From assembly GCA_934309345.1 (NCBI GenBank), contig CAKRDD010000005.1:89228-153227 (forward strand): a stretch of 64,000 nt of DNA, read 5' to 3'. The stretch's first letter is position 1, and every line of letters begins with the position of its first letter. Origin of the DNA: an uncultured Mediterraneibacter sp. (GTDB lineage: Bacteria; Bacillota; Clostridia; Lachnospirales; Lachnospiraceae). Position numbers and translations under genes: made by a program. The notes under the pieces are model-generated. The model searched no databases, was not told the origin of the DNA, and saw only the letters and a list, made by a program, of their open reading frames with translations. This document shows positions 17,569 to 27,334 of the stretch, one piece after another.

Positions 17569-17597
17569 ATTATATCGTATTCTTCCAGTTTTTGAAG
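17569..17597 (-). promoter_or_regulatory. Promoter of the zinc-ribbon gene (and cbiG)
   Basis: TATAAT lies on the minus strand at 17569-17574 with a weak CTTCAA -35 element 17 bp upstream. The rest of the spacer to the divergent subtilase gene shows nothing further. Confidence 0.45.
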
Positions 17598-17681
17598 TCA
17601 TTTTCTATTATTTTTAGACTAATTTCATAAATAGAATCCTTCTTGCATATCCTTTCTACAACTCAACTCAGGAGTCATCTT

Positions 17682-19388
17682 ATGAATGATCTTGAAACTT
17701 GCAGGGAACAGATACTCTCCGAAGATACACGCGACTTCATCAGTAATCCGCTGCGCACTCCACTGTTCAATGAACTTCTGAAAAAAGATCCATGTATCCA
17801 GGATGCCGGGCTTGGATATCAGTGCATTTATTTTTCCAAAGAACTTGTAGAACCAATCTCTCTGGCGCGTTTTTCTTATAATTCCATTCCGAATTGTTTT
17901 GCTCCTGTCGCTATGGAAACATTGAACCAGACCGGCATCCTTCCCGTACAGAACTATCCGGCACTTCAATTAAAAGGAAAAGGCGTTCTGATTGGATTTC
18001 TTGACAGCGGGATTGACTATCAAAACAAAGTTTTCCGCAATCTGGACGGTACCACGCGAATTGCGGCACTTTGGGATCAGACTATCCAAAGCGGAACTCC
18101 ACCCAGAGACTTCTTCTACGGAAGTGAATACCGTAAGGAACAGATTGATCTGGCACTTTCTTCTGATTCCCCACTGTCACAGGTCCCTTCTGTCGATATC
18201 GACGGACATGGAACTTATATTGCCAGTCTCGCTGCCGGAAATGCTGACGCTGACGAACAGTTTCTGGGAGCCGCTCCGGAATCTACTCTCGCTGTTGTCA
18301 AATTAAAACAAGCGAAGCAATATCTGCGGGATTATTACTGCATCACGGAAACAGCCGTCTGCTACCAGGAAACAGATCTGATCCTTGGATTAAAATATCT
18401 GAATGATCTGGCAGATGAACTGGAGCTTCCACTTGTCATATGTATCACTGTAGGCTCTAATCTTGGCGGTCATGTCGGCACGCTTCCGCTTCCCGCATTA
18501 CTTGGCAGCTACAGTCTGATGCCCGACCGGATTGCTGTGGTCGGCACGGGAAATGAAGCAGACAAACGTCATCATTATTTCAATACGATCCAGTCAGAAA
18601 ATGACCGTAAAACTGTAGAGATCCGGGTTGGTGAAAATGTATCCGGTTTCACTTTGGAACTTTGGGTACTGATCCCCAATCTCTTCTCAATTTCAATTAT
18701 TTCACCGTCCGGGGAAAATACATCCAAAATTCCATTTCATGTAGGCACAAGCGCAGACATTGATTTTCTCTTTGAAAAGACCCGCGTCTCTGTTGACTAC
18801 CGGCTTCTGGTCGAAAAAGCAAACTCTGAACTCATCTTCTTCCGTTTCCGTACCCCGGCAGAAGGCATCTGGAAAATCATCGTAGAACCGACCCGCCTGA
18901 TTAATGGTGATTTCCATATCTGGCTTCCTGTCACAGAATTTTTAGACGGAGAAGTCTATTTCCTTGAATCAGATCCTTACACGACTCTTACAAACCCGGC
19001 CAATGCCCCTAGTCCTCTGACGGTCTCCTATTACGACGGCAGCAATGGTGCAGTCGCCCAGGCATCCGGACGCGGCTATACAAGAACAAGATTTGAAAAT
19101 CCTTCCATCACTGCTCCCGGGATTAATATCAAAGGAGCTCTTCCAGGAGACCGTTTTGCCGTGCGCAGCGGCTCCTGCGCCGCAGCTGCTATCACCGCCG
19201 GGGCAGTCGCACTTATGTTAGAATGGCAGCTCTATGAACGCAAAATGCCCGGCATCGACGTATTCCAGATCAAAAGCCTTCTTATTCTTGGAGCCATCCG
19301 ACCAGACAGTATGGAATACCCTAACCGTGAGTGGGGATACGGACAATTAAACCTCTATAACACATTTGAGGTCATGAGACAGCTTTAA
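17682..19388 (+). CDS. S8 (subtilase) family protein with Ser-to-Cys change at the catalytic position
   Basis: The 568-residue protein has the subtilase Asp motif GVLIGFLDSGID (Asp108) and the His motif DIDGHGTYIASLAAGN (His176). Where subtilases have GTSxA the sequence reads RSGSCAAAAITAGAV, placing Cys499 (codon TGC at 19176-19178) at the nucleophile position. The large insertion between His and Ser, and the absence of a signal peptide, match the clostridial Csp-like group, which includes spore germination proteases and pseudoproteases. Start: the ATG at 17682 follows AGGAG. It may be inactive, use Cys as nucleophile, or act as a sensor. Confidence 0.82.
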   Translation: MNDLETCREQILSEDTRDFISNPLRTPLFNELLKKDPCIQDAGLGYQCIYFSKELVEPISLARFSYNSIPNCFAPVAMETLNQTGILPVQNYPALQLKGKGVLIGFLDSGIDYQNKVFRNLDGTTRIAALWDQTIQSGTPPRDFFYGSEYRKEQIDLALSSDSPLSQVPSVDIDGHGTYIASLAAGNADADEQFLGAAPESTLAVVKLKQAKQYLRDYYCITETAVCYQETDLILGLKYLNDLADELELPLVICITVGSNLGGHVGTLPLPALLGSYSLMPDRIAVVGTGNEADKRHHYFNTIQSENDRKTVEIRVGENVSGFTLELWVLIPNLFSISIISPSGENTSKIPFHVGTSADIDFLFEKTRVSVDYRLLVEKANSELIFFRFRTPAEGIWKIIVEPTRLINGDFHIWLPVTEFLDGEVYFLESDPYTTLTNPANAPSPLTVSYYDGSNGAVAQASGRGYTRTRFENPSITAPGINIKGALPGDRFAVRSGSCAAAAITAGAVALMLEWQLYERKMPGIDVFQIKSLLILGAIRPDSMEYPNREWGYGQLNLYNTFEVMRQL

Positions 19389-19406
19389 CTGTCCCATGAC
19401 CTCAAC
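19371..19406. terminator. Long hairpin between convergent subtilase and antiporter genes
   Basis: GAGGTCATG and CATGACCTC form the outer stem and GACAG/CTGTC the inner one, overlapping the subtilase stop codon. There is no clean T-run directly after the stem on either strand, so termination is only likely. Confidence 0.5.
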
Positions 19407-19446
19407 GTTTCTACAATATCTTTTATCGATTCTTTTCTCTTTTGTT

Positions 19447-20700
19447 CTATCTGTTATCTTCTCGATTCTCATAGTAGCTTGTAACCTTCTTGGCATCTTC
19501 TACCTGTGTTGACGGTCCTGTTCCAGGAGCGAACACTACTTTCAGAAGAATCGGTGTGATGACTGTTGTAATAACAACCACTACGATAACCGGTCCCAGA
19601 ATGGAAGAGCTCATAAGTCCGAGTGCGGAACCTTTACTTGCTACGATCAGGGCAACCTCACCACGGGAGATCATTCCGACTCCGATTCGTTTCGCCTGAT
19701 AATTCTTGTAACCACAAATCTTTGCACCAAGCCCACAACCGACTACCTTTGTCAAAACTGCAACAATTGTAAGAACAACTGCAAACATAATGATGGATAC
19801 TGACATCTGTGGAAGTTTTACCTTCAGACCGATACTTGCGAAAAATACCGGTGACAGAAGCAGGTAAGATAATGTATCGAACTTGGATTCCAGATAAGTA
19901 GATCTCTGTACGTTGGAAATAATTAATCCAGCGATATATGCACCTGTAATATCTGCAACACCAAAAACTTCTTCTGCGATAAATGCCATAAGCAGGCAGA
20001 ATACAAACGCAATGATCGTATGACGATGCAGTTCCTTCTCAGCTCCGTCTACCCATTTCTTATATACCTTATAGAAAATGAATCCGACAACACCTGAAAA
20101 TGCGAAGAATCCAACAATCTTGATCAGAACCATTCCAAGCTTTACAGAATCATCTGCAAGACTTGTAACGATTGTCAGTGCAATAATACCGAGAACGTCA
20201 TCAATGATCGCAGCACCAAGGATTGCATTTCCTGAACGGCTCTTCAATGCTCCTAATTCTTTCAATGTCTCTACTGTAATACTTACAGACGTTGCTGTGA
20301 GTACAACTCCAATAAAGACATTCTGAAGAACTACAGGGGATGACAGGTTACTTCCTGCCATGTTTGGCCGGTTAAAGAACCAGGCGACACCATAACCTCC
20401 GATCAGTGGAACGATCACACCACAAAGAGCAATAATAAAAGAAGCTTTTCCACTTGCTTTCAGCTCTTTGATATCCGTCTCCATACCTGCAGTGAACATC
20501 AGAACGATAACTCCGATTTCTGCAACTTCATGGATAAACGAAGTCTCTGCCAGAATTCCAAATCCTGCGGGTCCGAGGATCAATCCTGCCAAAAGCGCAC
20601 CAACAACCTGTGGCATCTGTACTCGTCTTGTTAACAGTCCAAGTAATTTTGTAGATATAAGAATAATTGCTAAGTCCAGTAAGTATCTGTATGTGTCCAT
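19447..20700 (-). CDS. Cation:proton antiporter (CPA2/Kef-type)
   Basis: This 417-residue membrane protein has about 12 spans. It carries the CPA2 features LLAGLILGPAGFGIL near residue 38, GAAIIDDVLGIIALT (about 164-178) with the paired aspartates of the ion site, and a MISRGEVALIVAS segment in the C-terminal third. No TrkA-N/RCK domain follows, so it is a stand-alone Kef/NapA-like Na+ or K+/H+ exchanger. The ion cannot be assigned. It is a single gene with a GGAAGAG site before its ATG. Confidence 0.88.
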   Translation of the reverse strand: MDTYRYLLDLAIILISTKLLGLLTRRVQMPQVVGALLAGLILGPAGFGILAETSFIHEVAEIGVIVLMFTAGMETDIKELKASGKASFIIALCGVIVPLIGGYGVAWFFNRPNMAGSNLSSPVVLQNVFIGVVLTATSVSITVETLKELGALKSRSGNAILGAAIIDDVLGIIALTIVTSLADDSVKLGMVLIKIVGFFAFSGVVGFIFYKVYKKWVDGAEKELHRHTIIAFVFCLLMAFIAEEVFGVADITGAYIAGLIISNVQRSTYLESKFDTLSYLLLSPVFFASIGLKVKLPQMSVSIIMFAVVLTIVAVLTKVVGCGLGAKICGYKNYQAKRIGVGMISRGEVALIVASKGSALGLMSSSILGPVIVVVVITTVITPILLKVVFAPGTGPSTQVEDAKKVTSYYENREDNR

Positions 20701-20791
20701 TTTTCTCTCTTCCTTTTTGTGATTTTTTTAAACTAATTCCCCAATCAGTTTTCAGATTTTTGAACAAAACTTCTCTTTCTAAAATCTCAAT

Positions 20792-22261
20792 TTATCCATC
20801 TAACCTCGGTACTGCCTGGCCTCTCAACTGAATAACCGGTCCGCCGGTACCTTCTATATAAGCTCTTGTAATTGTTACTTCTCCAATATTATCATCTTTC
20901 GGAATCTCATACATAATATCCAGCATAAACTCCTCGATGATTGCACGCAGTGCTCTGGCTCCGGTATCTTTTTCCATTGCCTTTTCTGCAATTGCTTCTA
21001 ATGCGCTGTCATCAAACTCAAGCTTCACTTCGTCTAATGCCAGCAGCTTCTGATACTGTTTTAAAATTGCATTTTTCGGCTCTTTTAAGATCTTGACAAG
21101 CATCTCTTTGTCGAGTCCCTTTAATGTAAATACAATCGGAAGACGTCCTAAGAACTCCGGGATCATACCGAATTTTCTTAAATCCTCAATTGTCACCTTA
21201 GAAAGCAGCTCTTCATCATGCTCGACTGTATCTTTCAGTTCTGCATTGAATCCCATCGACGTTTTCTTCTGCAGACGCTCTTTGATAATGTCTTCAAGAT
21301 CCGGGAATGCACCTCCACAGATAAACAGAATATTCTTTGTATTCACTGTTGTGAGCGGAACCATTGCATTCTTGCTGTTTGCTCCTACCGGAACCTCAAC
21401 TTCACTTCCCTCTAAGAGTTTGAGCATTCCCTGCTGCACAGATTCACCACTCACATCTCTCTGACTGGAAGTTTTTTTCTTGGCAATCTTATCGATCTCA
21501 TCGATAAAAATAATTCCCTGTTCCGCCCGCTCAACATCGTTGTCTGCTGCTGCAAGAAGCTTGGAAACAACACTTTCGATGTCATCACCGATATATCCTG
21601 CCTCTGTAAGAGATGTTGCATCTGTGATCGCCAACGGCACATCTAAAAGCTTCGCCAGTGTCTTAACCAGATATGTTTTACCACATCCTGTAGGCCCAAT
21701 CATGAGCATATTTGATTTCTCTATCTCAATCTCATCCATTGTTCCTGTTGCTACACGTTTATAATGATTATAAACTGCAACAGAGATTGCTTTCTTTGCA
21801 TACTCCTGTCCAACGATATATTCATCCAGACGTGCTTTGATCTTATGTGGTGCCGGAATCTTTTTTATATCCAACTGTTTGAATTCTTTCGGCTCTTTTT
21901 TCTTCTTTTTGATCTTCTGTGCCTTCGGCTGCAGATTATCAAGATCCGAAAGGTTCAAAAACTGTACGCCCGGAATGTTCATCATCTTGCTCAGATCCAT
22001 CGAACTATTGTTCATCATATCAAAGCTTCTCTGCATACAATCCGGACATACTGCGATATTATTCGGAAGCTCAACCATCTTCCCGGTCACACTCTCCGGG
22101 CGATGACAAATAAAACATATTCTCTCATATCCGTCATCATCTTTTTCAGAATAGTCAGAAGTTGTCACTTCTTTTTTTTCTTCTTCCCTGCCAGTGTCCT
22201 GTCTGTTGTCTTCCTTGTTTGTCTCTTCTCCATCTACAATGATAAAATCATTTTCTGACAT
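20792..22261 (-). CDS. clpX: ClpX-like AAA+ unfoldase with variant pore region
   Basis: The protein has an N-terminal C4 zinc-binding domain (CFIC...CPDC, about residues 47-74), Walker A GPTGCGKTYLVKTLA, Walker B IIFIDEIDKIA, pore-1 loop AGYIGDD, sensor-2 GARALRAI, and an MGF tripeptide at the place of the ClpP-docking IGF loop. It is longer than usual ClpX (489 against about 420) because of an acidic N-terminal leader and a Lys-rich linker. The RKH substrate loop before FICGGAF reads GANSKNAM, so the motif is missing. Met at 22261 was chosen because the longer start overlaps queA. It is the last gene of a pheS-pheT-queA group and may be a paralogue of the housekeeping ClpX. Confidence 0.85.
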   Translation of the reverse strand: MSENDFIIVDGEETNKEDNRQDTGREEEKKEVTTSDYSEKDDDGYERICFICHRPESVTGKMVELPNNIAVCPDCMQRSFDMMNNSSMDLSKMMNIPGVQFLNLSDLDNLQPKAQKIKKKKKEPKEFKQLDIKKIPAPHKIKARLDEYIVGQEYAKKAISVAVYNHYKRVATGTMDEIEIEKSNMLMIGPTGCGKTYLVKTLAKLLDVPLAITDATSLTEAGYIGDDIESVVSKLLAAADNDVERAEQGIIFIDEIDKIAKKKTSSQRDVSGESVQQGMLKLLEGSEVEVPVGANSKNAMVPLTTVNTKNILFICGGAFPDLEDIIKERLQKKTSMGFNAELKDTVEHDEELLSKVTIEDLRKFGMIPEFLGRLPIVFTLKGLDKEMLVKILKEPKNAILKQYQKLLALDEVKLEFDDSALEAIAEKAMEKDTGARALRAIIEEFMLDIMYEIPKDDNIGEVTITRAYIEGTGGPVIQLRGQAVPRLDG

Positions 22262-22274
22262 AGGTTGTCCCTTT

Positions 22275-23300
22275 CTATCGTATGAACATCGCATCCCCAA
22301 AACTGAAGAAACGATATCTTTCTTTTACTGCCTCCTCATACGCTGCCATCACATGCTCTTTTCCGGCTAATGCCGAAACAAGCATGATCAGTGTAGATTC
22401 CGGCAGATGGAAGTTCGTGATCAACGCATCCAGAATCTTGAACTGATATCCCGGATAGATAAAGATTTCTGTCCAACCACTGCATTCTTTTAATCTTCCA
22501 TTCTCATCGGCAGCGGATTCGATTGTTCTGCAGCTTGTTGTTCCGACACAGATGACACGATGTCCTGCTTCTTTCGCATGGTTGATCTTCTGTGCAGACT
22601 CTTCAGTAATCATATAAAATTCAGAATGCATATGATGCTTTTCTACATCATCTACCTTCACCGGACGGAACGTTCCAAGTCCGACATGAAGTGTAACCGG
22701 TGCGATCTCTACCCCTTTTGCACGAATCTCTTCCAGAAGCTCCGGCGTAAAATGAAGTCCGGCTGTCGGTGCTGCCGCAGAACCGGAATGTGCTGCATAG
22801 ACAGTATTATATCTGTCCTTATCCTGAAGCTGATGAGTAATATACGGTGGAAGCGGCATCTGTCCTAACTGATCCAGAATCTCTTCAAAAATTCCTTCAT
22901 ACTCAAAATGGATCAGACGATTCCCTTCATCCACCACATCCATGACTTCGCCTACAAGCAGACCATCTCCAAAACTGATTCTTGCCCCCGGTCTTGCCTT
23001 TTTCCCAGGTTTTACCAGTGTCTCCCAGACATCATCTGCCCCACGTTTCAGAAGCAGCACTTCAATCTTCGCTCCGGTCTCTTCCTTTGCTCCGATCAGT
23101 CTGGCCGGGATAACCTTCGTATCATTGATGACCAGGCAGTCACCCGGATTCAGTTCGTCAATTATTTCACGAAATATATGATGCTCTGTCTTCCCTGTCT
23201 CTTTGTCAAGCATCATCAGGCGGGAGGAAGAGCGGTCCTCCAAAGGATCCTGTGCGATCAGTTCCTCCGGAAGATCATAATAAAAATCACTTGTTTTCAA
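22275..23300 (-). CDS. queA: S-adenosylmethionine:tRNA ribosyltransferase-isomerase
   Basis: QueA transfers the ribosyl part of SAM to preQ1 in tRNA, forming epoxyqueuosine. The 341 residues open with [15 protein letters not shown], carry [14 protein letters not shown] and [14 protein letters not shown], then [11 protein letters not shown], and end with [21 protein letters not shown], all family standards. The start codon appears to be TTG preceded by AGAGGG. queH, which reduces the QueA product, lies about 12 kb away in the same window. Confidence 0.95.
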   Translation of the reverse strand: MKTSDFYYDLPEELIAQDPLEDRSSSRLMMLDKETGKTEHHIFREIIDELNPGDCLVINDTKVIPARLIGAKEETGAKIEVLLLKRGADDVWETLVKPGKKARPGARISFGDGLLVGEVMDVVDEGNRLIHFEYEGIFEEILDQLGQMPLPPYITHQLQDKDRYNTVYAAHSGSAAAPTAGLHFTPELLEEIRAKGVEIAPVTLHVGLGTFRPVKVDDVEKHHMHSEFYMITEESAQKINHAKEAGHRVICVGTTSCRTIESAADENGRLKECSGWTEIFIYPGYQFKILDALITNFHLPESTLIMLVSALAGKEHVMAAYEEAVKERYRFFSFGDAMFIR

Positions 23301-23318
23301 TGCTCTTACCCTCTCTTC

Positions 23319-25739
23319 TTACTTTCTCAGCTCAATACCAAGCTCTTCCAGACCGGAAAGAATACGGTTCATTGCTGCTGTGATCTCAGCTTCTTCCAGT
23401 GTCTTATCCTTCGCACGGAATACGATAGAATAAGCAACTGACTTAAATCCGGCTTTGATCTGAGCACCTTCATAGATATCAAACAGGCTGTAGCTCTCTA
23501 AGTGAGCGCCACCTTTCTTCTCGATCACATCTTCAATCTGTCCGACAAGGATTTCTTTCGGAACAACCATACTGATATCTCTTGTCACTGCAGGATATTT
23601 TGCAATTCCTGTGTATTTTCTATCAAATGTAGCATATGGAATGATCTCAGGCATATCAAGAACTGCAACATATGCACGCTCACCGATTCCATAGATATCA
23701 GCAACTTCCGGATGAACCTCACCGAGATATCCGACAACTTTTCCGTCATAAATAATATTTGCCTGACGTCCCGGGTGAAGGAATGTCTTTCCTGCATTCG
23801 GATCGTATTTTTCTCTTCCCTTCATACCGATCTTCTCAAAGAATTCTTCAATCACACCTTTCATGTTGAAGAAGTCTCCCTCTCCATACATTCCAAGTGT
23901 AAACTGCATTCTCTCATCTGGAAGCTCTGTCAGTGGGAGTTCCTTTGGAACATAAATATTTCCTAATTCATACAGACGGACATTCTTGTTTCTTCTGTTG
24001 TAGTTTGTTGCAAGAGAAGTCAGCATACCATTTAAGGATGTTGTACGCATGATACTATAGTCTTCTCCAAGCGGATTCATGATTGAGATTGCATTGCGAA
24101 GCTTTGAATCCTCTGGAAGAAGAAGCTTGTCAAATACCTTCGGGCTCTCGAAGGAATAAGACATTCCCTGGCTGAATCCACAGAACTCAGCGATATCACT
24201 TGCAACCTGCTCAATACGAAGCTTGAATGGGAGTTTACCTGTTGTAGCCTCTCCTGACGGAAGTGTTGTCGGGATATTGTCATATCCATAGAATCTTGCA
24301 ACTTCCTCTGCAAGGTCAGCAAGTCTGAACAAGTCATGACGGAATGTTGGTGCGATCACTTCTTTTGTCTCTGCATCGTAATCAAGATCGATCTTCTTGA
24401 AGTATCCGATCATATCTTCCTCAGAAATGTCTGTTCCAAGCATACGGTTAATCTTCTCTGCATCAAATGGAACGCGTACAGGTTCTTTCTTCTTGCTATA
24501 TACGTCGATTGCTCCTCCGACAACTTCACCTGCTCCAAGCTCTTCTACAAGCTGGCAGGCACGGTTCAGTGCATCCATTGCATTGTTCGGGTCAAGTCCC
24601 TTCTCAAACTTACCGGAAGCATCTGTACGAAGTCCGACACGTTTACTTGACTTACGGATATTTACTCCGTCAAAACAAGCTGCCTCAAAAAGCATTGTCT
24701 TCACGTTATCTGTGATCATGGAATTCTCTCCACCCATGATTCCGGCGATTCCAACAGCCTTTTCTCCGTCACAGATCATCAGAACATCCTTGTCCATTGT
24801 TCTTTCCTGACCATCCAGTGTAACGAACTTCTCTCCATCCTGTGCATTCTTAACTACGATCTGATGTCCTGCAAGTGTATCCAGATCATACGCATGCATT
24901 GGCTGTCCGTACTCTTCCATTACATAGTTTGTAATATCTACCAGGTTGTTGATCGGACGGATTCCAACAGATGAAAGTCTGCGCTGTAACCACTTTGGTG
25001 ATGGTCCGATCTTGATATTCTTAACGACTCTTGCGCAGTATCTGGAGCACAGATCTGTATTCTCTACAGTCACCTTTACATAGTCATTGACATCCTCATC
25101 ATTTCCTGTCTCTGTCACAACCGGTGGCTTGAATTCTTTGTTAAATGTAGCCGCTGCCTCACGTGCGATACCTACCACGCTGTAGCAGTCTACACGGTTT
25201 GATGTGATCTCATACTCGAAAACAACATCATGAAGACCAAGAAGCTCTACTGCATCTGCTCCAACCTCTGTATCTTCCGGGAAAATGTAAATACCATTCT
25301 CCGGCTGTTCCGGATACATCTCCTTTGTAGAACCAAGTTCCTCGATGGAACACATCATTCCGCAACTCGGTACTCCACGGAGTTTTCCTTTCTTGATCTT
25401 AATTCCACCGGCAACTCTCTGTCCCGGCTCATGTCCGCCTGCAACGCGTCCGCCATCTAATACAACAGGAACCTTCGCTCCCTCGAACACATTTTTTGCA
25501 CCTGTTACGATCTGAATTACCTCTGTACCGATATTCACCTGGCAAACTACCAGCTTGTCCGCATCCGGGTGTTTCTCAATTTTCTCAATCTGACCAACAA
25601 CGATCTTGTCAAGGTCTGCATCCAGCTCCTCGAATCCTTCAACCTTTGTTCCTGTCAGAGTCATTGCATCTGTATATTCCTGCGCTGTCACGTCAAGATC
25701 CGGGACATACGCTTTGATCCATGATAATGAAGTATCCAT
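23319..25739 (-). CDS. pheT: Phenylalanyl-tRNA synthetase beta subunit
   Basis: PheT forms the (alpha-beta)2 synthetase with PheS and carries the editing site. The 806-residue protein has the N-terminal tRNA-binding EMAP-like domain (VGQIEKIEKHPDADKLVVCQV, about residues 47-67), the B3/B4 editing domain with ITNYVMEEYGQPMHAYD, the B5 domain, and a C-terminal anticodon-binding fold ending DKTLEEAEITAAMNRI. It is preceded by AAGGAG. A palindrome-rich spacer of about 165 bp separates it from pheS. Confidence 0.97.
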   Translation of the reverse strand: MDTSLSWIKAYVPDLDVTAQEYTDAMTLTGTKVEGFEELDADLDKIVVGQIEKIEKHPDADKLVVCQVNIGTEVIQIVTGAKNVFEGAKVPVVLDGGRVAGGHEPGQRVAGGIKIKKGKLRGVPSCGMMCSIEELGSTKEMYPEQPENGIYIFPEDTEVGADAVELLGLHDVVFEYEITSNRVDCYSVVGIAREAAATFNKEFKPPVVTETGNDEDVNDYVKVTVENTDLCSRYCARVVKNIKIGPSPKWLQRRLSSVGIRPINNLVDITNYVMEEYGQPMHAYDLDTLAGHQIVVKNAQDGEKFVTLDGQERTMDKDVLMICDGEKAVGIAGIMGGENSMITDNVKTMLFEAACFDGVNIRKSSKRVGLRTDASGKFEKGLDPNNAMDALNRACQLVEELGAGEVVGGAIDVYSKKKEPVRVPFDAEKINRMLGTDISEEDMIGYFKKIDLDYDAETKEVIAPTFRHDLFRLADLAEEVARFYGYDNIPTTLPSGEATTGKLPFKLRIEQVASDIAEFCGFSQGMSYSFESPKVFDKLLLPEDSKLRNAISIMNPLGEDYSIMRTTSLNGMLTSLATNYNRRNKNVRLYELGNIYVPKELPLTELPDERMQFTLGMYGEGDFFNMKGVIEEFFEKIGMKGREKYDPNAGKTFLHPGRQANIIYDGKVVGYLGEVHPEVADIYGIGERAYVAVLDMPEIIPYATFDRKYTGIAKYPAVTRDISMVVPKEILVGQIEDVIEKKGGAHLESYSLFDIYEGAQIKAGFKSVAYSIVFRAKDKTLEEAEITAAMNRILSGLEELGIELRK

Positions 25740-25779
25740 TTTATATCTCCTTATTTAGTTTAATTTCATCAAAGGGGCG

Positions 25780-25905
25780 GCTCTAAAATCCAACGGCTCT
25801 GCGCCGTTGCCGCGCCGCATTCGCGCCGCTTGAAGATTTTATCGCACCACTCGCACGAAGAAGTAAATACTCGCTTCGCTCGTGCTTCCTTCTTTCTTGT
25901 GCTCG
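25780..25905. repeat. GC-rich palindromic element between pheS and pheT
   Basis: The spacer is much richer in GC than its flanks. It contains CAACGGC/GCCGTTG, an outer AAAATC/GATTTT pair, and a second inverted pair built from GCACGA and TCGTGC units. It interrupts an operon that is normally almost contiguous, so it looks like an inserted small repeat that left transcription intact. Confidence 0.55.
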
Positions 25906-26925
25906 TTAGAACTGTTTCAAAAATCTAATGTCGTTCTCGTATAATAAACGCATATCGTCGATTTCGTATTTCAGAAGAGCGATACGCTCAAGTCCTACAC
26001 CGAATGCAAATCCGTTGTACTCTTCCGGATCAATTCCGCACATCTCGAGAACATGTGGATGAACCATACCACATCCAAGAATCTCGATCCAGCCTGATCC
26101 TTTACAGAAACGACATCCCTTGCCGCCACACTTAAAGCAGCTTACATCCACCTCAGCACTTGGCTCTGTAAATGGGAAATGATGTGGACGGAATTTTGTC
26201 TTTGTATCCGGTCCAAAAAGTTCTTTTGCGAATACTTCAAGTGTTCCTTTCAGGTCAGCGAAGGAAATGTTCTTGTCGATCACAAGACCCTCGATCTGAT
26301 GGAAAGAAGGTGAATGTGTTGCATCTACTTCGTCAGAACGGAACACGCGTCCCGGTGCGATCATACGGATCGGGAGTTTTCCCTGCTCCATCACACGGGC
26401 CTGTACCGGAGATGTCTGTGTACGAAGTACGATATCCTTATTAATATAGAAAGTATCCTGCTCATCTTTAGCCGGGTGATCTGCAGGGATGTTCAGTTTC
26501 TCAAAGTTGTACAGATCATACTCAACTTCCGGTCCTTCTACAACCTCATATCCCATACCTACGAAGATACGTTCTACTTCTTCCAGTGCGATTGTGTTCG
26601 GATGTCTGTGTCCAACACTGTTCTTCTTGGATGGAAGTGTTACGTCGATTACTTCTGCTTTCAGCTTCTCCTCACGGATTGCCTTCTCCATTCTTGTCTT
26701 AGATTCCTCTAAGAGTTCCTCAATTGCTGCTCTTGTATCATTCACAAGCTGTCCAACCTTCGGACGCTCCTCCGGTGCAACATCTTTCATTCCTTTTAAT
26801 ACGGCTGTCAGTTCACCTTTTTTACCAAGAAACTTTACACGCACGTCATTGAGTTTCTCCGGAACGTCAGCCTCCTGAATTCTTGCGACTGCTTCCGCTT
26901 TAATCTGTTCCAGTCTTTCTTTCAT
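25906..26925 (-). CDS. pheS: Phenylalanyl-tRNA synthetase alpha subunit
   Basis: PheS holds the class II aminoacylation core. The 339 residues show an N-terminal coiled-coil tRNA-binding part, GHRHPNTIALEEVERIFVGMGYEVVEGPEVE (motif 1 region), motif 2 with SPVQARVM and RVFRSDEVDATHSPSFHQIEGL, and motif 3 GFAFGVGLERIALLKY near the C-terminus. Normal length. It is controlled by the T-box leader directly upstream. AAGGAG lies before the ATG. Confidence 0.97.
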   Translation of the reverse strand: MKERLEQIKAEAVARIQEADVPEKLNDVRVKFLGKKGELTAVLKGMKDVAPEERPKVGQLVNDTRAAIEELLEESKTRMEKAIREEKLKAEVIDVTLPSKKNSVGHRHPNTIALEEVERIFVGMGYEVVEGPEVEYDLYNFEKLNIPADHPAKDEQDTFYINKDIVLRTQTSPVQARVMEQGKLPIRMIAPGRVFRSDEVDATHSPSFHQIEGLVIDKNISFADLKGTLEVFAKELFGPDTKTKFRPHHFPFTEPSAEVDVSCFKCGGKGCRFCKGSGWIEILGCGMVHPHVLEMCGIDPEEYNGFAFGVGLERIALLKYEIDDMRLLYENDIRFLKQF

Positions 26926-26974
26926 CGTTTTCTCCTTTCTTAACTCACTTATCAGGGACGAACGTTTTCATAAA

Positions 26975-27300
26975 GAAAGACCCCATCCCAAAAGGGACGA
27001 GGTCTGAATCACTCGCGGTACCACCCTGATTCCTGTAATCCTATCTACAGGCACTCTAAATTGTGTAACGTACAACATACGACATTCTCTACTTTTCACA
27101 TCCGGACATATCTGTTCTCCTGACTGTCCTTTAGATGCTCTCTTTCAAAAATGCAGCTCACGTGTGAATTTCAATTGCTATCTGAACTTAAGAGAACTTT
27201 CAGCCGATGATTCTCTCTCTCTGCAAGGAAACAGGTCTCTACTGTGCACGATCTTCGCTTTTCAAATCTAATAAACTTTTCATATTCTAAGTGAATTTAC
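26975..27300 (-). promoter_or_regulatory. T-box riboswitch of pheST
   Basis: The T-box core AGGGTGGTACCGCG is present on the minus strand at 27014-27027. It is followed by a terminator made of AGACCTCGTCCC and GGGATGGGGTCT (26978-27005) and then TTCTTT. Upstream are an AGAGAGAGAATC stem I segment and GGCTGAAAGTTC. A UUC triplet at 27166-27168 is the best candidate specifier and agrees with phenylalanine. Uncharged tRNA-Phe would stabilise the antiterminator and allow pheS-pheT transcription. Confidence 0.92.
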
Positions 27301-27306
27301 CAGTCT

Positions 27307-27334
27307 ATTTTAACACAGCATCTCTTTTTGTCAA
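27307..27334 (-). promoter_or_regulatory. pheST promoter
   Basis: TTGACA (27329-27334) and TAAAAT (27307-27312), spaced by 16 bp on the minus strand. The -35 box overlaps the stop codon of the upstream yihY-like gene. Confidence 0.75.
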
